From Simmondsia chinensis (Eukaryota; Streptophyta; Magnoliopsida; Caryophyllales; Simmondsiaceae), in NCBI GenBank assembly GCA_018398585.1, contig JAGTTD010000016.1, positions 27,761,212 to 27,825,211 on the forward strand: 64,000 nt of DNA, read 5' to 3'. The notes under the pieces are model-generated. The model had not been told where the DNA came from. It did no database searches and worked only from the letters and a program-made list of their open reading frames with translations. The position numbers and the translations under genes were made by a program. Within the stretch, counting starts at the first letter, position 1, and every line of letters begins with the position of its first letter. This document shows positions 22,441 to 33,260 of this stretch, piece after piece.

Positions 22441-24202
22441 TAATAGGAAAAAATATAATAAGACTCCTTGAACTTTGTAAGTAACCATAACATAAACATT
22501 CAGTTTCAAAAATTAGCTCCCTGAACGTTTCAAATAAATATAATAGACTCTCTGCACTTTCAATATTAAAAAGTAGATCCATTAACTTTGTTCTCTTCTG
22601 TGCCTTCTCTCTCTCTATCTCTCTCTTTCCCTCACCTCTCTAGACACTTTATTCTCTCCGTATGTATGCGTGTGTCGCAGGTAGGATCTTCCCACCTACA
22701 TGCTTGTTTGCTTTTACCTGTTGCCTTGGCTGCCATGCTTCTATGCTCTTGGGCTCCCATGCATACACACCTAATTACATGTTTACATGATTATCTGATT
22801 AGCTGACTATCTAATTAGCTGACTATCTGATTATTTGATTTTGTGCCGACATGATTACATGCATACATGCTACCCATGCTCTTTGTGTTTTACATACTCT
22901 TTTTACGGCCCCTTAATAATTATCAACTAATAGGTTGGGGGTCCTCGAAAACAGTCTTTCGTCAGGGTCTCACCCTGATGGGGTAAGACTGCGTGCATCC
23001 TACTCCTCCTAGACCCTGGGCAAGCAGGAGCCCTTGAGGTACTAGGTATGATGATGATGATCCCTGAACTTTGTAATTGAACACAATACACCCCCTACAC
23101 TTTCAATTTTATAAAATAGTCCCATGAACTTTATACTTAAACATAACACACCCCCGCACCTTAATTTCATAAAATAGCCCTCTCAAGTTATTACACAAAA
23201 TTCACCCTCCCAAACTTTGTTACTAAACACAAATTTATCCCTTAAACATTAATAAATTTGAAATTAAAAAAATATATGAAATTTAAAATTTTCAAACCAA
23301 CTATGGAAAAAAAATTTGGAAAGATTTAAAAAAGATATAATAGTATTTTTTAACTTTAATAAAAATTAGAAAAATAAATTTAAAACTAAAAAAATCTATC
23401 AAATAAAAAATTAGACATTTTTTTTAGTTTATATAAAATATAGGAATTTATGTGTTTAGACAAAAGGTAGAAGCTTTGTATCAAATTAAGAATCAGGATT
23501 TTGTAGTTTTATACAAAATATAAGAAATTATATTTTTAGACGAAAGGTAGGAGCTTTATGTTTCTAGGTAAAGATAAGAGGATTTTTTGATATTAACATA
23601 AAATAATTATTTTAATTAATTATAGTAAAAATATTATAAATTTTAGAAGATAATAAAATTTATAAAAATTTTTATAAAAAATACTATAAGATAAAACGTA
23701 ATAATTTTTTAAAAAAATAAATTCCAAAATAAGATTAAAAATTTAAAACTAAAAAATATACGAAATTAAAAATTTAAAAATAAATATTGAAAAAATAATT
23801 TTAGTAAAAAATTGAAAAATAAAATTTAAAATTATTATATTTTTTCAAACTTTTTCCCAAAAAAAATGTCTTTCCATAATTTGTTTAAATTTTTTTAATT
23901 TCATACTTTCTTGTTTTGAAATTTATTAATATCTAAGGGGTGTGTTATATTTAGTAACAAAGTTCAAGGGGTGAGTTGTGTGTAATAACGAAGTTCAGGG
24001 GGCTATTTTCTGAAATTGAAAGTGCAGAAGGTGTGTTATATTAATTTGCAAAATTCAGGGGCTTATTTTTTGAAATTGAAAATGCAAAGGGAGTGTTATG
24101 TTTAATTGCAAAGTTCTGAGGGTTATTTTTCAAAATTGAAAATGCAGGGGGTGTGTTATGATTAATTACAAATTTCGGGGAGTCTTACTATGTTTTGCCT
24201 TT
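22441..24202. mobile_element. Foldback element with tandem-repeat arms
   Basis: Left end AATATAATAAGACTCCTTGAA is the inverse of right end GGGGAGTCTTACTATGTTTTG. Each arm is made of roughly 62-bp imperfect tandem units of the type GGGGGTGTGTTAT...AAAGTTCAGGGGGCTATTTTTYGAAATTGAAAATGCA: on the right at about 23930-24190, inverted on the left at 22455-22580 and 23065-23260. A LINE 3' end (22590-23063) is inserted in the left arm. The core is AT-rich. Confidence 0.7.
22590..23063 (+). mobile_element. RTE-type LINE 3' end inserted in a foldback arm
   Basis: CT-rich then CATGCTT-rich 3' UTR, followed by the shared tail GGTTGGGGGTCCTCGAAAAC...GGGGTAAGACTGCGTGCATCC...GAGCCCTTGAGGTACTAGG and a (TGA)n tail. 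Flanking AACTTTGT motifs could be the target duplication but also belong to the host tandem repeat. Confidence 0.7.
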
Positions 24203-24800
24203 ATTAAAAAAAAGTATTCAAAATGCTTACAGTCAACTACAACAACAACACCAGTCCTAGTGCCTCAAGGGTTCCTGCGTACGCAGGCTCTGGGAGGGGT
24301 AAGATATACGCAGCCTCACCCCTTCAGGGTGAGACCCCGACAATAGGTTGTTTCTGAGGACCGCCAATCTCATATATATGAAGAGCATGGAAAGCGTATA
24401 GATCCTGAGAAACATGTAGGAAACATGTAAGCATATAAACATATAAACATGTAAGCATATAAGCATGTAAATAAGGAAGCAAGGAAATATAGCAGCCAAA
24501 GCAAAAGGCAAAAGCTACCAATCATGAAGGCAGTGGTGGATCCAGAATTTGTAACCACTGGGGACACATTATAGACAAAAATATATATAAAGATGAACAA
24601 ATAAATAATTAATTATATATACACACACACACGAAATAAGCAAATGAAATTAGAAATTAATAAAGCAAAATATTTCTAACTTTGTTATAAATTTTATGAA
24701 TAATCATAAAAATAAAATTAATTGATTTATCAGGTGTAAGCCATGATAGTGGGTAACAGGGATTTATATTAGGATACTATTTATTGACAAGAAAAAAGAG

Positions 24801-24932
24801 CAACAGCAACATACTTAGTGTCTCAAAAGCTCCCGCATAAACAGGGTCTAGGGGGTGAGATGTAGGCAGCCTTACCCCTTCAGGGTGATACCATAACGAG
24901 AGACTGTTTTCGAGGACTCCCGACCGAAGACG
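24801..24932 (-). mobile_element. 5'-truncated RTE/SINE tail copy with target duplication
   Basis: Only the shared tail is present, yet it is bounded by ATTGACAAGAAAAAAGAG (24783-24800) and ATTGACAAGAAAAAGA (24933-24948). This shows it was inserted as a truncated retrocopy, inside the hAT element. Confidence 0.8.
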
Positions 24933-25118
24933 CATTGACAAGAAAAAGAAAATGACACCTAACTTATGGAGAAAAGTAATGAAAAAACAACATATTAAGA
25001 TGGTATATGGAACACTTTCATAGTTTTATTTGGCATGGTCTTCAGCCGCGGGATATACTCATCAGTTATAGCTAATACTTAATAGGGGGAGTGGTAATAT
25101 CAGATTCATAATTATAAT

Positions 25119-25325
25119 CAGGGCCAATCCTGATATTTCCGGGGCCTTAGGCAAAATTTTCAAAGGCGCCCTTCATATACATCAAATTATAATGATTTTT
25201 ACCATAAAATTTACTAACACTAAGAATTGATACTTCAAAAACCATAACAAAAATTTGGGGCCCTCAAAATTTGGGGCCCCCAAGCGAGCTGGTGCTTGGG
25301 GTGCTTAGGGTTATGTTTGGCCCTG
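25119..25325. mobile_element. hAT-type MITE, copy 1
   Basis: Ends CAGGGCCAATCCTGAT and TTATGTTTGGCCCTG (inverse CAGGGCCAAACATAA). Flanked by ATTATAAT / ATAATAAT, an 8-bp duplication with one mismatch. Same family as 29568-29763. Confidence 0.8.
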
Positions 25326-26109
25326 ATAATAATAATAAAAAAAAAAATTTATTATGCAATTAATTAATTGAAATTAAATATACATATAACCACTTAAATA
25401 AAATAAAATAAAATATTAATTAAAAAGTAGAAAAACTAGAATATTAAAATTATTAAATGATTGTTATTTTATATGTTAATAAATTTGTACAATTTTGACA
25501 AAAAATAAATTTGTACAATGTAAAATATAAGTTTTATGAAGGGGAATAGTAGAGTAAGGAAAAAAAATTGAGAAAAGATCAAACAAAATGGGAGCACCAA
25601 GGCTTGAACCCACAACCTAACATGGTACTGGGGACACCACCCAAGTTGTGATATATGGCCACACATTCACATATATATAGTATTTATGCACTGGGGGCAC
25701 GTGCCCGCAGTGCTTTAACGTTGGATCCGCCCCTGCATGAAGGGGAAGGATCTAACATATGACACAACGCAGGCACATAAAGAGAATAGGGCGTATAGAG
25801 AGTATAAATAGAGAGAAAGCAAAGAGAGAGAGAGAGAGTAGACGGAGAGTTGAGAGAGAGTGAGAGTGAGAGAAAGTATAAAAAGTATCAGCAGTGAGTA
25901 GCAAGTAGCAAGTATCAACGCACCCCAAAGCGGCAAACCCTAGGAGCACTAAGCATCCAACATCCACCAGAATTGCGTATATACAAACAGGCATACAAGC
26001 AATTTCAAAACGCTTATAGTAATGCGTAAAAAAGCATAACTGGTTTTTACTTTATACCAATGCGCTCTCACACGAATATCACCCGGCCTAGAAGTGTAAA
26101 CAGTGCATA

Positions 26110-26290
26110 AACCCACCTCATGTCTCATGTTAAAGTTATATCAACATTGAGATTATGGGCTTCCTGGATTTGAACTGATGACATCTTGGTAAATATAAGA
26201 CTATGATACCATGTCAAAGAATCAATTATTTCAAAAATTTATACTGATAAATAAAGACTCATAAATAATTTTACACTCAAACACTGTAAA
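26110..26290 (-). mobile_element. Miniature LTR element fragment
   Basis: On the - strand TTTGACATGGTATCATAG and GGTTCAAATCC-like words match the LTR/primer-site region of the 292-bp family. One LTR is partly visible at 26215-26285. Confidence 0.5.
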
Positions 26291-26500
26291 CCCTGAACAA
26301 AAATATAAATGACCAAGTAAAAGGAAAGAAAAGACAAAGAAGAGTAGTCAAGAGTTTGATTCAAACTATGAGATTTGATTTTCAAACCAAGAAAATTCAT
26401 TTCATATAATTCTCTCTCTTTGTAATAAGTGTAATGTATGAAGCTTCCGACATTTTATTCAACCATTTCGGTACTATCATTTGCAGACTAAAAATTTTAA

Positions 26501-26704
26501 CGTTCATTTATCAAGCATTAAGACACCTAATATCTGGATGGGTGACCTTCTGCGAAGTGCTCGTGTTACCAATCCTGTCATGTTAGGGATCCTCGGAAAC
26601 AGCCTTTTGCCAGGGTTATACCCTGAAGGGGTAAGACTGTGTACAACCACCCCTTTCAGACCCTGCTTATGCTAGAGCTCTTGAGGTACTGGGTATATTA
26701 TTGT
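26501..26704 (+). mobile_element. 5S rRNA-headed SINE with internal head deletion
   Basis: 204 bp. Only the last part of the 5S head remains (GGATGGGTGACCTTCTGC, GTCTCGTGTTAC-like), followed by the full tail GGGATCCTCGGAAACAGCC...GGGGTAAGACTGTG. It is bounded by a 22-bp duplication (26479-26500 and 26705-26726) with two mismatches. Confidence 0.85.
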
Positions 26705-26726
26705 ATTTACAGATTAAAAATTTTAA

Positions 26727-27295
26727 ATGATATTTAAAAAAAAAAATAAGTGAAAAAAAACAATGAGAAAAATAAAAATTTAAACTATTACTGTAGATTT
26801 AACTTAAAAACGACACTAAAAAAAATGACACTGAAAAAAATTAAATAAAGTAAGTATAAAAATCATATTGCAAGTAAAGTAGAGTTATAATAATTAGAGT
26901 TTCGTCGTGCAATGCACGGTTGGTAATTAAATTTTAGTAATTGTATTTATATGTTATACTTGATAAATCATATTGTTAATATAAATAAAAATAGAGTTGA
27001 TGTTACTCTTACTTATTTATATGTAATACTGTATAAATATAGATATAAATATGAGAGTAGAGGTGTAGTGATAGCCTAGAAATTCAAGCACGGTGAATTA
27101 GAGGCTTTCGAAAAGGAAAACTTCTAATTAATATACTATATATATAAATAAATAAGAAAAGGAAAAAAAAAAGGGATAATGATGAATGAACACACTCAAA
27201 TAAAGTAAGTTTGCATGAAAATATTGACATCCAAATATTCTATCAACTTTGCATGCGTGCGTGCCACGACGTGCAATTTGCACATTTATTTTTTA
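26727..27295. other. AT-rich stretch without recognised feature
   Basis: Holds the word CGTGCAATGCACGG (about 26906), common in plant repeats; no element end resolved. Confidence 0.4.
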
Positions 27296-27425
27296 AAAGG
27301 GTTCCCCCCGAACCACTTATATTTTAGGCGAGGTATTAAAAAATTAACTAATTTTTTTAATTTTTCAAAGTAAGATTTAAACTTTTTAAAAAATTTTCAA
27401 TATCACATTTAATACTAACACCTTT

Positions 27426-28160
27426 AAGATAAATTGGGCGTAGCCTTCATTGAAGATAAATTCAGAGAGCAACGTCTGAGGTGGTTGGGACATGTTAGAA
27501 GGAGATCGGATAACGTCCCAATTGCGAACTATCACTTACTACACTAGGCAGAAGAGGCAGAGGCAAGCCAAAGAAGAGATGACTTGAGACGATCCGATAA
27601 GACCTCACCCACCTAAACCTTCGGGAGGAGATGGCCTTAGATAGAGACCAATGGAGAGCTAGTATAGAGGTATTAGATGTTCCGGTTGGAGTAGGGTAGT
27701 CCAGTTTACTAGTGCTAGGTCCTCTTGGAGCATGTAGGCTGTTTCTGGCTCTCATGAGGCTGATACGCTGCTACTTGCCTACTTATCTTTATCTCTACCT
27801 CTATATCTATCCCTATCTCATTCCTTTTCTCTATCCTCTATCTCTATCCTTATATTTATCTTTATCTTATATTTTGATCTGTGCCTGATGTGGCATGCTT
27901 TGAGTCTGTTGTTTTGCTTGCCGTGTGTTTTGCTCTACTCATGCATTTGATGCTTCTTCTATTTGCCAGGTCTTTGGCTCATTGTTGTGGACCAACTTTT
28001 CAGGCTGGGGGTCCTCGGAAATAGCTTCCCTTCAGGGTAGCCTCCTGGAGGGGGAAAGCTGCGTACATCTACCCCCCCCCCCCCCCCCCCCCCGACCCTG
28101 CTTATGCGGGAGCCCCTGGAGGCACTAGGATTGTTGTTGTTATTGTTGTTGTTGTTGTAC
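27426..28160 (+). mobile_element. RTE-type LINE 3' fragment with shared SINE tail
   Basis: A decayed RT C-terminus can be read at 27427-27690 (LGVAFIEDKFREQRLRWLGH-like, later DLTHLNLREEMALDRDQW-like). A roughly 300-bp 3' UTR follows, then GGCTGGGGGTCCTCGGAAAT...GCGTACATC, a 22-C run (28072-28093), GCGGGAGCC and (TTG)n to 28160. Confidence 0.75.
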
Positions 28161-28165
28161 CTTTA

Positions 28166-28473
28166 AACATTCTCAGTACCTCAAGGGCTCCAGCCTAAGT
28201 AGGGTCTAAAGGGGTGGATGTACACAGCTTTCCTCCTTCAGGGTAGCACCCTGAAGGGAGGCTGTTTCTGAGAACCCCCAACCTAAGGGGTGCAACACGA
28301 GGACTTCTACCCTGAACGGAGGCTGTTTCCGAGAACCCCCAACCTAAAGGGTGCAACACAAAGACTTCCCAAGAGGTCACCCATCTTGGTACAACTCTCG
28401 TCCAAGCACGCTTAACTTCGGAGTTCTTATAGGATCCGGTACTTGCGTGTTGGTACCTTCTTAGGTGCAACAT
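28166..28473 (-). mobile_element. 5S rRNA-headed SINE, subfamily A, with internal duplication
   Basis: Full-length head on the - strand (ACCTAAGAAGGTACCAACACG, GGATCC, CTTCGAAGTTAAGCG-type, complete GTTGCACCCC-like end). The junction segment of about 57 bp spanning the end of 5S and start of the tail is present twice, at 28250-28305 and 28312-28367. It sits directly after the LINE (TTG)n tail. Confidence 0.85.
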
Positions 28474-29399
28474 TATTAACTTTCCGTTAAAATAAATGCA
28501 AAATTACCAAACTATCCTCAATAGAACTTGTGTTTTATGAATGAATTATAAACAAGTTTGCAAATACAAAATACTTCTAAATTTTTTGGCGGCAAAGGTT
28601 TGTAATAGCGCGATGAACCATTAACAATTTTACAAAATCAAATGTGAAAGGTAATTTCGTCATTTGTAAAATATATTACTTAATATAATTTAATTAAATT
28701 AAGTTAAACTGCGTTTATACTCCAAAATGCGGTGTTTCATTTGACAAAAAGTTAACGATGTCAGCATTAGTTGTGACATTGAAAATCTTTTGAAAAGTTC
28801 ATGTGTAACTTTAAAGAATTATAAAAGTTAGGTGATTTTCTGACACCTCATCTAAAATGTAGATAGTTTTTCAGTTAAAAAAAAAAAAAAAACCCTTTTT
28901 TAAAAGAACATGTCTAACCGTCACTGCCTTTGTTACAATGATAGACGCATTTTTTAACATTCACCCGACCTTAATGATCACGAATAATAAATCACGGAAA
29001 TATCGACTCCCCATGCTTAGACGCATCAAAATTTACCTTTATCCGTTCAAAAGTGGGATTTGATAAAATCAATTACGTAATATTAGGGTCGTCAACAAAG
29101 TAATGTGTCTTTGGTTTGCAATTCAAATGACACACTTTTTACTTTTATTTTTGTAGTAATATAATTCATAGTTATATAATATAGTGAAAGTTTAATATAT
29201 AAAATATTTATTTATGGTCCAAATTCTAAAGCTAAAAATCTTGACCAAATCGATTGAGTCAAACTAATGATAATTTTAATTGGGGCCGGAGAAAAAGATA
29301 CTAATCATTTTTATTTAAAAAAGTAAGAATTCTATGCAATATTATGTGTATAAACAAAAAAAAATGAATATATCTAATTTGAATATTTAATTTAAAAGA

Positions 29400-29910
29400 G
29401 AGAAACAGAAACAGAGACACCGAGATTTACGTGAAAACTCCCCAGAGGAGGCAAAAATCACGGGCGTAAGGATGACAGTTTTACTAGATTCAGATTTAGA
29501 GGATTACAAGCGCTTCTCTCACTCTCTTTCTGTGTTTTCGCTCTAAACTGGGCAGAAGCCCTACATGCAGGGCCGGACATAATCCTAAGCCACCCAAGCA
29601 ACCACTTGGGGCCCACGAATTTTAGGAGCCTCAAAATTTAGAGGTTGTGATTTTTGAAATAACAAATGCTAATATTAACAGATTTTAAGAAAACTATTTT
29701 TAATATGAAGGGCCTCATTTAAAAATTTTACTTTGCGCCCCGAAAGTATCAGGATCGGCCCTGCCTACATGAAGCATATATAACAGCAAAGAAAAAGAAA
29801 TACTAGAAAACATAGGTATAACAAACCCGACCAGAAAATGAGGTTCGTACGCTCCACCATAGGCCTCTGCTTGAAATCTGGACTAAAATTCGAAACATAA
29901 CGCAACATAA
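29400..29910 (-). mobile_element. Putative LTR remnant split by a hAT MITE
   Basis: On the - strand GAGAGAAGCGCTTGTAATCC and GAGTTTTCACGTAAATCTCGG resemble the R/U5 part of plant Copia-type LTRs. No ends or coding region; family call is weak. The insertion at 29568-29763 is separate. Confidence 0.35.
29568..29763. mobile_element. hAT-type MITE, copy 2
   Basis: 196 bp with ends CAGGGCCGGACATAAT and CAGGATCGGCCCTG. Perfect 8-bp duplication CCTACATG at 29560-29567 and 29764-29771. Confidence 0.92.
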
Positions 29911-30170
29911 TTAATAAATTATATTCTATATATTTAAATATGTTATTAATGTTAGATATATATTTTTCAGTGCATGTAGTATTTCGCTATTCATAGTCAT
30001 GCCAATTTTTCTTTCCCCTTCTTTTACTTGCTATTTTGACTTTCTTATCATTGCATTCATAGTTGTTGAAAATATTTGGTTGAAAATAAAATATAATATT
30101 TAATTCTGAATTTTCAAATTATAATAATTTCATGTACAGATGTTTTTAGAAAATTATATATATATTTTTT

Positions 30171-30410
30171 TACCTAAAACGGTAACAACAAGCAGGCACC
30201 GGATCCCATTAGAACTTCGAAATTAAGCTTGTTTGGGCGAGAGTAGTATCATGATGGGTGATCTCCTGGGAAGTCCTCATGTTACACTCCTTACGTTGGA
30301 GGTTCTCGGAAACAACCTCCCTTCATAGTGCTACCGTTGAAGGGGGAAGGCTGCGTACATCCACCCCCGACCTTGCTTACGCGGGAGTCCTTGGGGCACT
30401 GAAAATGTCA
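30171..30410 (+). mobile_element. 5S rRNA-headed SINE, subfamily A
   Basis: Head ACCTAAAACGGTAACAACA...GGCACCGGATCCCATTAG through CTCATGTTACACTCC, then tail GGAGGTTCTCGGAAACAACC...GGGGAAGGCTGCGTACATCC...GGGGCACTG. The target duplication is unclear because the flanks are AT-rich. Confidence 0.85.
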
Positions 30411-30960
30411 TTAATTTTATATTATTTAATTTTTAAATTAAGACTTTTTGATGTCATATTTTGGTAATATATTATACAATAAAATATATGATAATTGAAA
30501 TCTATAATATTATTATATTTTGGATTCATATTGAACAAGCTTCCATATTTCATGTCAAAACAAAACTGATCTCGAGCTTTTAATTTTATTAATGTCACCC
30601 CAAATTATTGGTTAAAATCAATATTACCTTTCAACTACTAATTATAATAAAGACACCTGAACTATTAACTAAAAATTAATTTAATTCCCCTAATTTCTAA
30701 TTTTGTAAACTAGTAAAATTTTTAATTAATCTATTTAGATATGTGTAGTATCAATATAGAAATTTATTAAATTATTAATATTGACATCAAAATAATTAAT
30801 TTTTGTGGATTAATTACTTTTATTATATATATAAATGCACAAAATAGATATAATTTTTAATATTAAATAATTTACTAAAAAATCAAAACATGTTGTTCTC
30901 GTCAAATTTATATTCTATACCTACCAATATTAATAACAAAATTGAACCCCCGAATTCAAC
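30411..30960. other. AT-rich intergenic stretch
   Basis: Nothing recognised. Confidence 0.4.
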
Positions 30961-31180
30961 CCAACAACAACAATAACAGATCCAGTGCCTCAAGGGTTTC
31001 CGCCTAAGCGGGGCCTGGGGGGTGGATGTACGCAGCCTTACCCCTTCATGATACAATCCTACCGAGAGGCTATTTCCGAGGATCCCCAACCTTATAGGGT
31101 TAACAATACGAAGACTTCCTAGGAGGTCCCATCCTAGTACTACTCTCGTCCCAAACACACTTAACTTCAGAGTTCTAATA
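30961..31180 (-). mobile_element. 5S rRNA-headed SINE, subfamily A, head 5'-truncated
   Basis: (TTG)n tail at 30961, complete tail, then 5S head on the - strand from AGGATGGGACCTCCTAGG back to about TTAGAACTCTGAAGTTAAG, where it stops. Hence the first 35-40 nt of 5S are missing. Confidence 0.8.
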
Positions 31181-31469
31181 ACCCTACACAATCGTTTTAT
31201 GGACACAATACTTTTTACTTTAAAAGTTACTTTATCTTTAATTTTCATCATTAACCCTAATTTTAAAGTCCTCTTTGTTAAAACTTTAATTTTATAATCA
31301 ATTAAAACAAATTTCTCAAATAGTTGCAATCATAAATCGTAGGTATTTTCATTTTTTTTTTATATTTAAGGGGTATGAAATTAGAAATTACAGGATCGCA
31401 TTAATTTATCATCAAATTAAAAAGTTGAGAGTAACACATGAGTTTTAATTAATAATTTAGAGGGTATTT

Positions 31470-31622
31470 GATACAAGCCAAAAAGATTAAGAGAAAAATG
31501 TAATCCCATATTGGTGGGTTAGAAGAAGAAGTACCACTTTATATATCTAAGGAGCTACTCTACCCATTGTCAATTAGTTTTGAGACGGAACCTCCTTTAG
31601 TATATAACAGTATTCTGTTAAA
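31470..31622 (+). mobile_element. LTR-like remnant, copy 1
   Basis: ACTTTATATATCTAAGGAGC and GTCAATTAGTTTTGAGACGG match, in opposite orientation, the stretch at 34115-34215. Such words occur in plant LTR promoters with a TATA box; family not determined. Confidence 0.4.
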
Positions 31623-31825
31623 ATTCAAAGTTGTGGTAATTATCATATCGATTTTGATGAATAGCTTAGAGTGTATCTTTGACAAAATTAATAGTTCAAT
31701 GGCTCATTTTAATTTGAACAATAATTTGGAAATACTTTTTATATTTATCCTTTTTTTTTAAACGAAATGGTGTTTCTGTTATATTATTTAATACAAATAT
31801 AGTATTCAAATTAAGGCACATTTAG

Positions 31826-32055
31826 GCCTTGTTTGGTTACCACATAAATTAAATTTCTATAGGAAGTTATATTTTTTAGGAATTCACTTACTGTGTGTCA
31901 GCTTCCCAAAAAGTAGCTATAAAACATATTTGGTTGCCAGGATGGAAAATAGAATTTTCTTCATGAAGCTAATTAAAAACAAAAAAATTAAAATTTATCT
32001 ACGGATTGGGAAAAGTTTACTTCTGACGTTTTGAAAGAACTAGAAATTACTTAGT
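31826..32055. mobile_element. GGCCTTGTTTGG-type MITE, copy 1 (partial)
   Basis: Starts GGCCTTGTTTGGTTACC, then AAATTTCTATAGGAAG and TTTGGTTGCCAGG. The right TIR is missing. Related copies: 39552-40003, 40395-40600, 47385-47725, 51545-51963, 60331-60657. Confidence 0.5.
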
Positions 32056-32143
32056 ATTATATTATATCTATATAATGTAATATATAATATTATTAAATAT
32101 ATATTAATTATTCACGAAATCTATTTGGGTTACCAAATTACAA

Positions 32144-32261
32144 ACAACAACAACAATAAAAAACCAAGTGCTTGAAAGGATGTCTTAAGTGGGAATCGAA
32201 TCCTCACCACATATATGGACAACTAAGCAAAGGACCACTTGGCCAAAGGTCATAGAGCTGG
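32144..32261 (-). mobile_element. Short tRNA-headed SINE ending in (TTG)n
   Basis: 118 bp. On the - strand: A-box-like TTGGCCAAGTGGTCC, B-box-like GGATTCGATTCCC, then TTTCAAGCACTTGG, a T-rich stretch and (TTG)n. Flanked by GTTACCAAATTACAA (32129-32143) and ATTACCAAATTACAA (32262-32276). Confidence 0.88.
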
Positions 32262-32879
32262 ATTACCAAATTACAACTTGATTAGTTATTCTTTTCCACA
32301 TGTGGTCGGGTTTCTCAAAGTAATCTTCAATTATGCCTCGATTACGTTTGATTCTGTCACTTTTCAACTTTTGTTTGCTTCGTTGTATTCTAAGTCAAAT
32401 GTACCTGGATTACAACAAAACACACATATAAAAATCAAATATTTCACAAAAATAAAGAATAAAATATATAAGTATAAGATACATCACTTAGTAACTTCGA
32501 CTTCTTATATTTTATCTACTTTCTACCGATCAAAAAAAAAAAAAAATATATATATATATTTTATAAAAATTTATATTTTTTGCGTCCACTTTATTAACGT
32601 CGAAAATGAAAACCCCGCTGGGGATTCTCCCACACGAGGGTGTAACAAGACTGACACGTGTCGTTAGTCAGACGAATGTGTCAAAACCCATTTGATCCTG
32701 CGACCGTAGTCAAACTACAACCCTTCAACTTTGACTCAAAAAGTATTAAATACTCAATTTATATATATTAAATAATATAATTAATAACCATTAAATTATA
32801 AATAAAAATATTAAATTAACAATTTACAAAAATTTAGTGATAGAACAAATCTATCTATTATATTATTACAAAACTCTTA

Positions 32880-33260
32880 CTCTTTGTAAACCCCCTAAGA
32901 TTCTTCATTTTAAGAAACTTACAATTTTATTTTATTTAATCACAAAGTGATTTTTCTAACAAAAATAAAAATAAAAATAAAGCATCTATTAATAAAAAGA
33001 CATATGTCTTAGTGAAAAATATATCTTTTAATAAATAGGTGTATTTCTTTGATATGTTCTTAGTAAAGAGAAATATCTTTTAGTGAAAAGACATATCTAT
33101 TGAATAAGAGATATGTCTATTAGTAAAAAGACATGTATATTAACGAAAGGACTTGACCATTGGTATTTTAATGGAAGTCATCCATTTTCTCTATAAATAA
33201 GATCATAGTTCTTTGTCTGGCACAATATATAAACCTATGAATATGAAAGATAATTAAAAA
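32880..33260. repeat. Degenerate short tandem repeats, LTR-like
   Basis: Repeated AAAAGACATATCTATT-type words from 32990 to 33150 followed by CTATAAATAAG (33191). This arrangement is typical of a decayed Copia-type LTR promoter, but ends are not found. Confidence 0.4.

Larger units (their letters stand above)
24531..25735. mobile_element. Non-autonomous hAT-type element, 1.2 kb
   Basis: Ends CAGTGGTGGATCCAG and CTGGATCCGCCCCTG-like (inverse CAGGGGCGGATCCAAC) form TIRs, flanked by a perfect 8-bp duplication CATGAAGG (24523-24530 and 25736-25743). An 8-bp duplication and CAG...CTG ends fit hAT. No transposase is readable. Inside are a SINE tail copy (24801-24932), a 207-bp hAT MITE (25119-25325), and a tRNA-like stretch on the - strand (25580-25660, GGGTTCAAGCC). 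Confidence 0.85.
24237..26000 (-). mobile_element. RTE-type LINE 3' end, split by a hAT insertion
   Basis: The shared tail is at 24237-24372 (- strand), preceded in LINE orientation by a CATGTTTATATGCTT-rich 3' UTR to 24530. The sequence resumes after the hAT element at 25744 and is CT/GA-rich to about 26000. The upper limit is approximate. Confidence 0.55.
27296..28895. mobile_element. Foldback MITE (family M2) carrying nested retroelements
   Basis: A left arm at about 27310-27420 and right arm at about 28740-28890 share the M2 inverted words (TTTTCAATATCACATTTAAT versus its inverse, and TAACTTTCCGTTAAAA near 28482). Between them sit an RTE LINE end and a 5S-headed SINE. Boundaries are approximate. 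Confidence 0.5.

Noticed and set aside
32990..33150. CRISPR-like repeat array
   Set aside because: Plant nuclear context; the repeats are short, diverged and AT-rich without uniform spacers, better explained as LTR promoter repeats.
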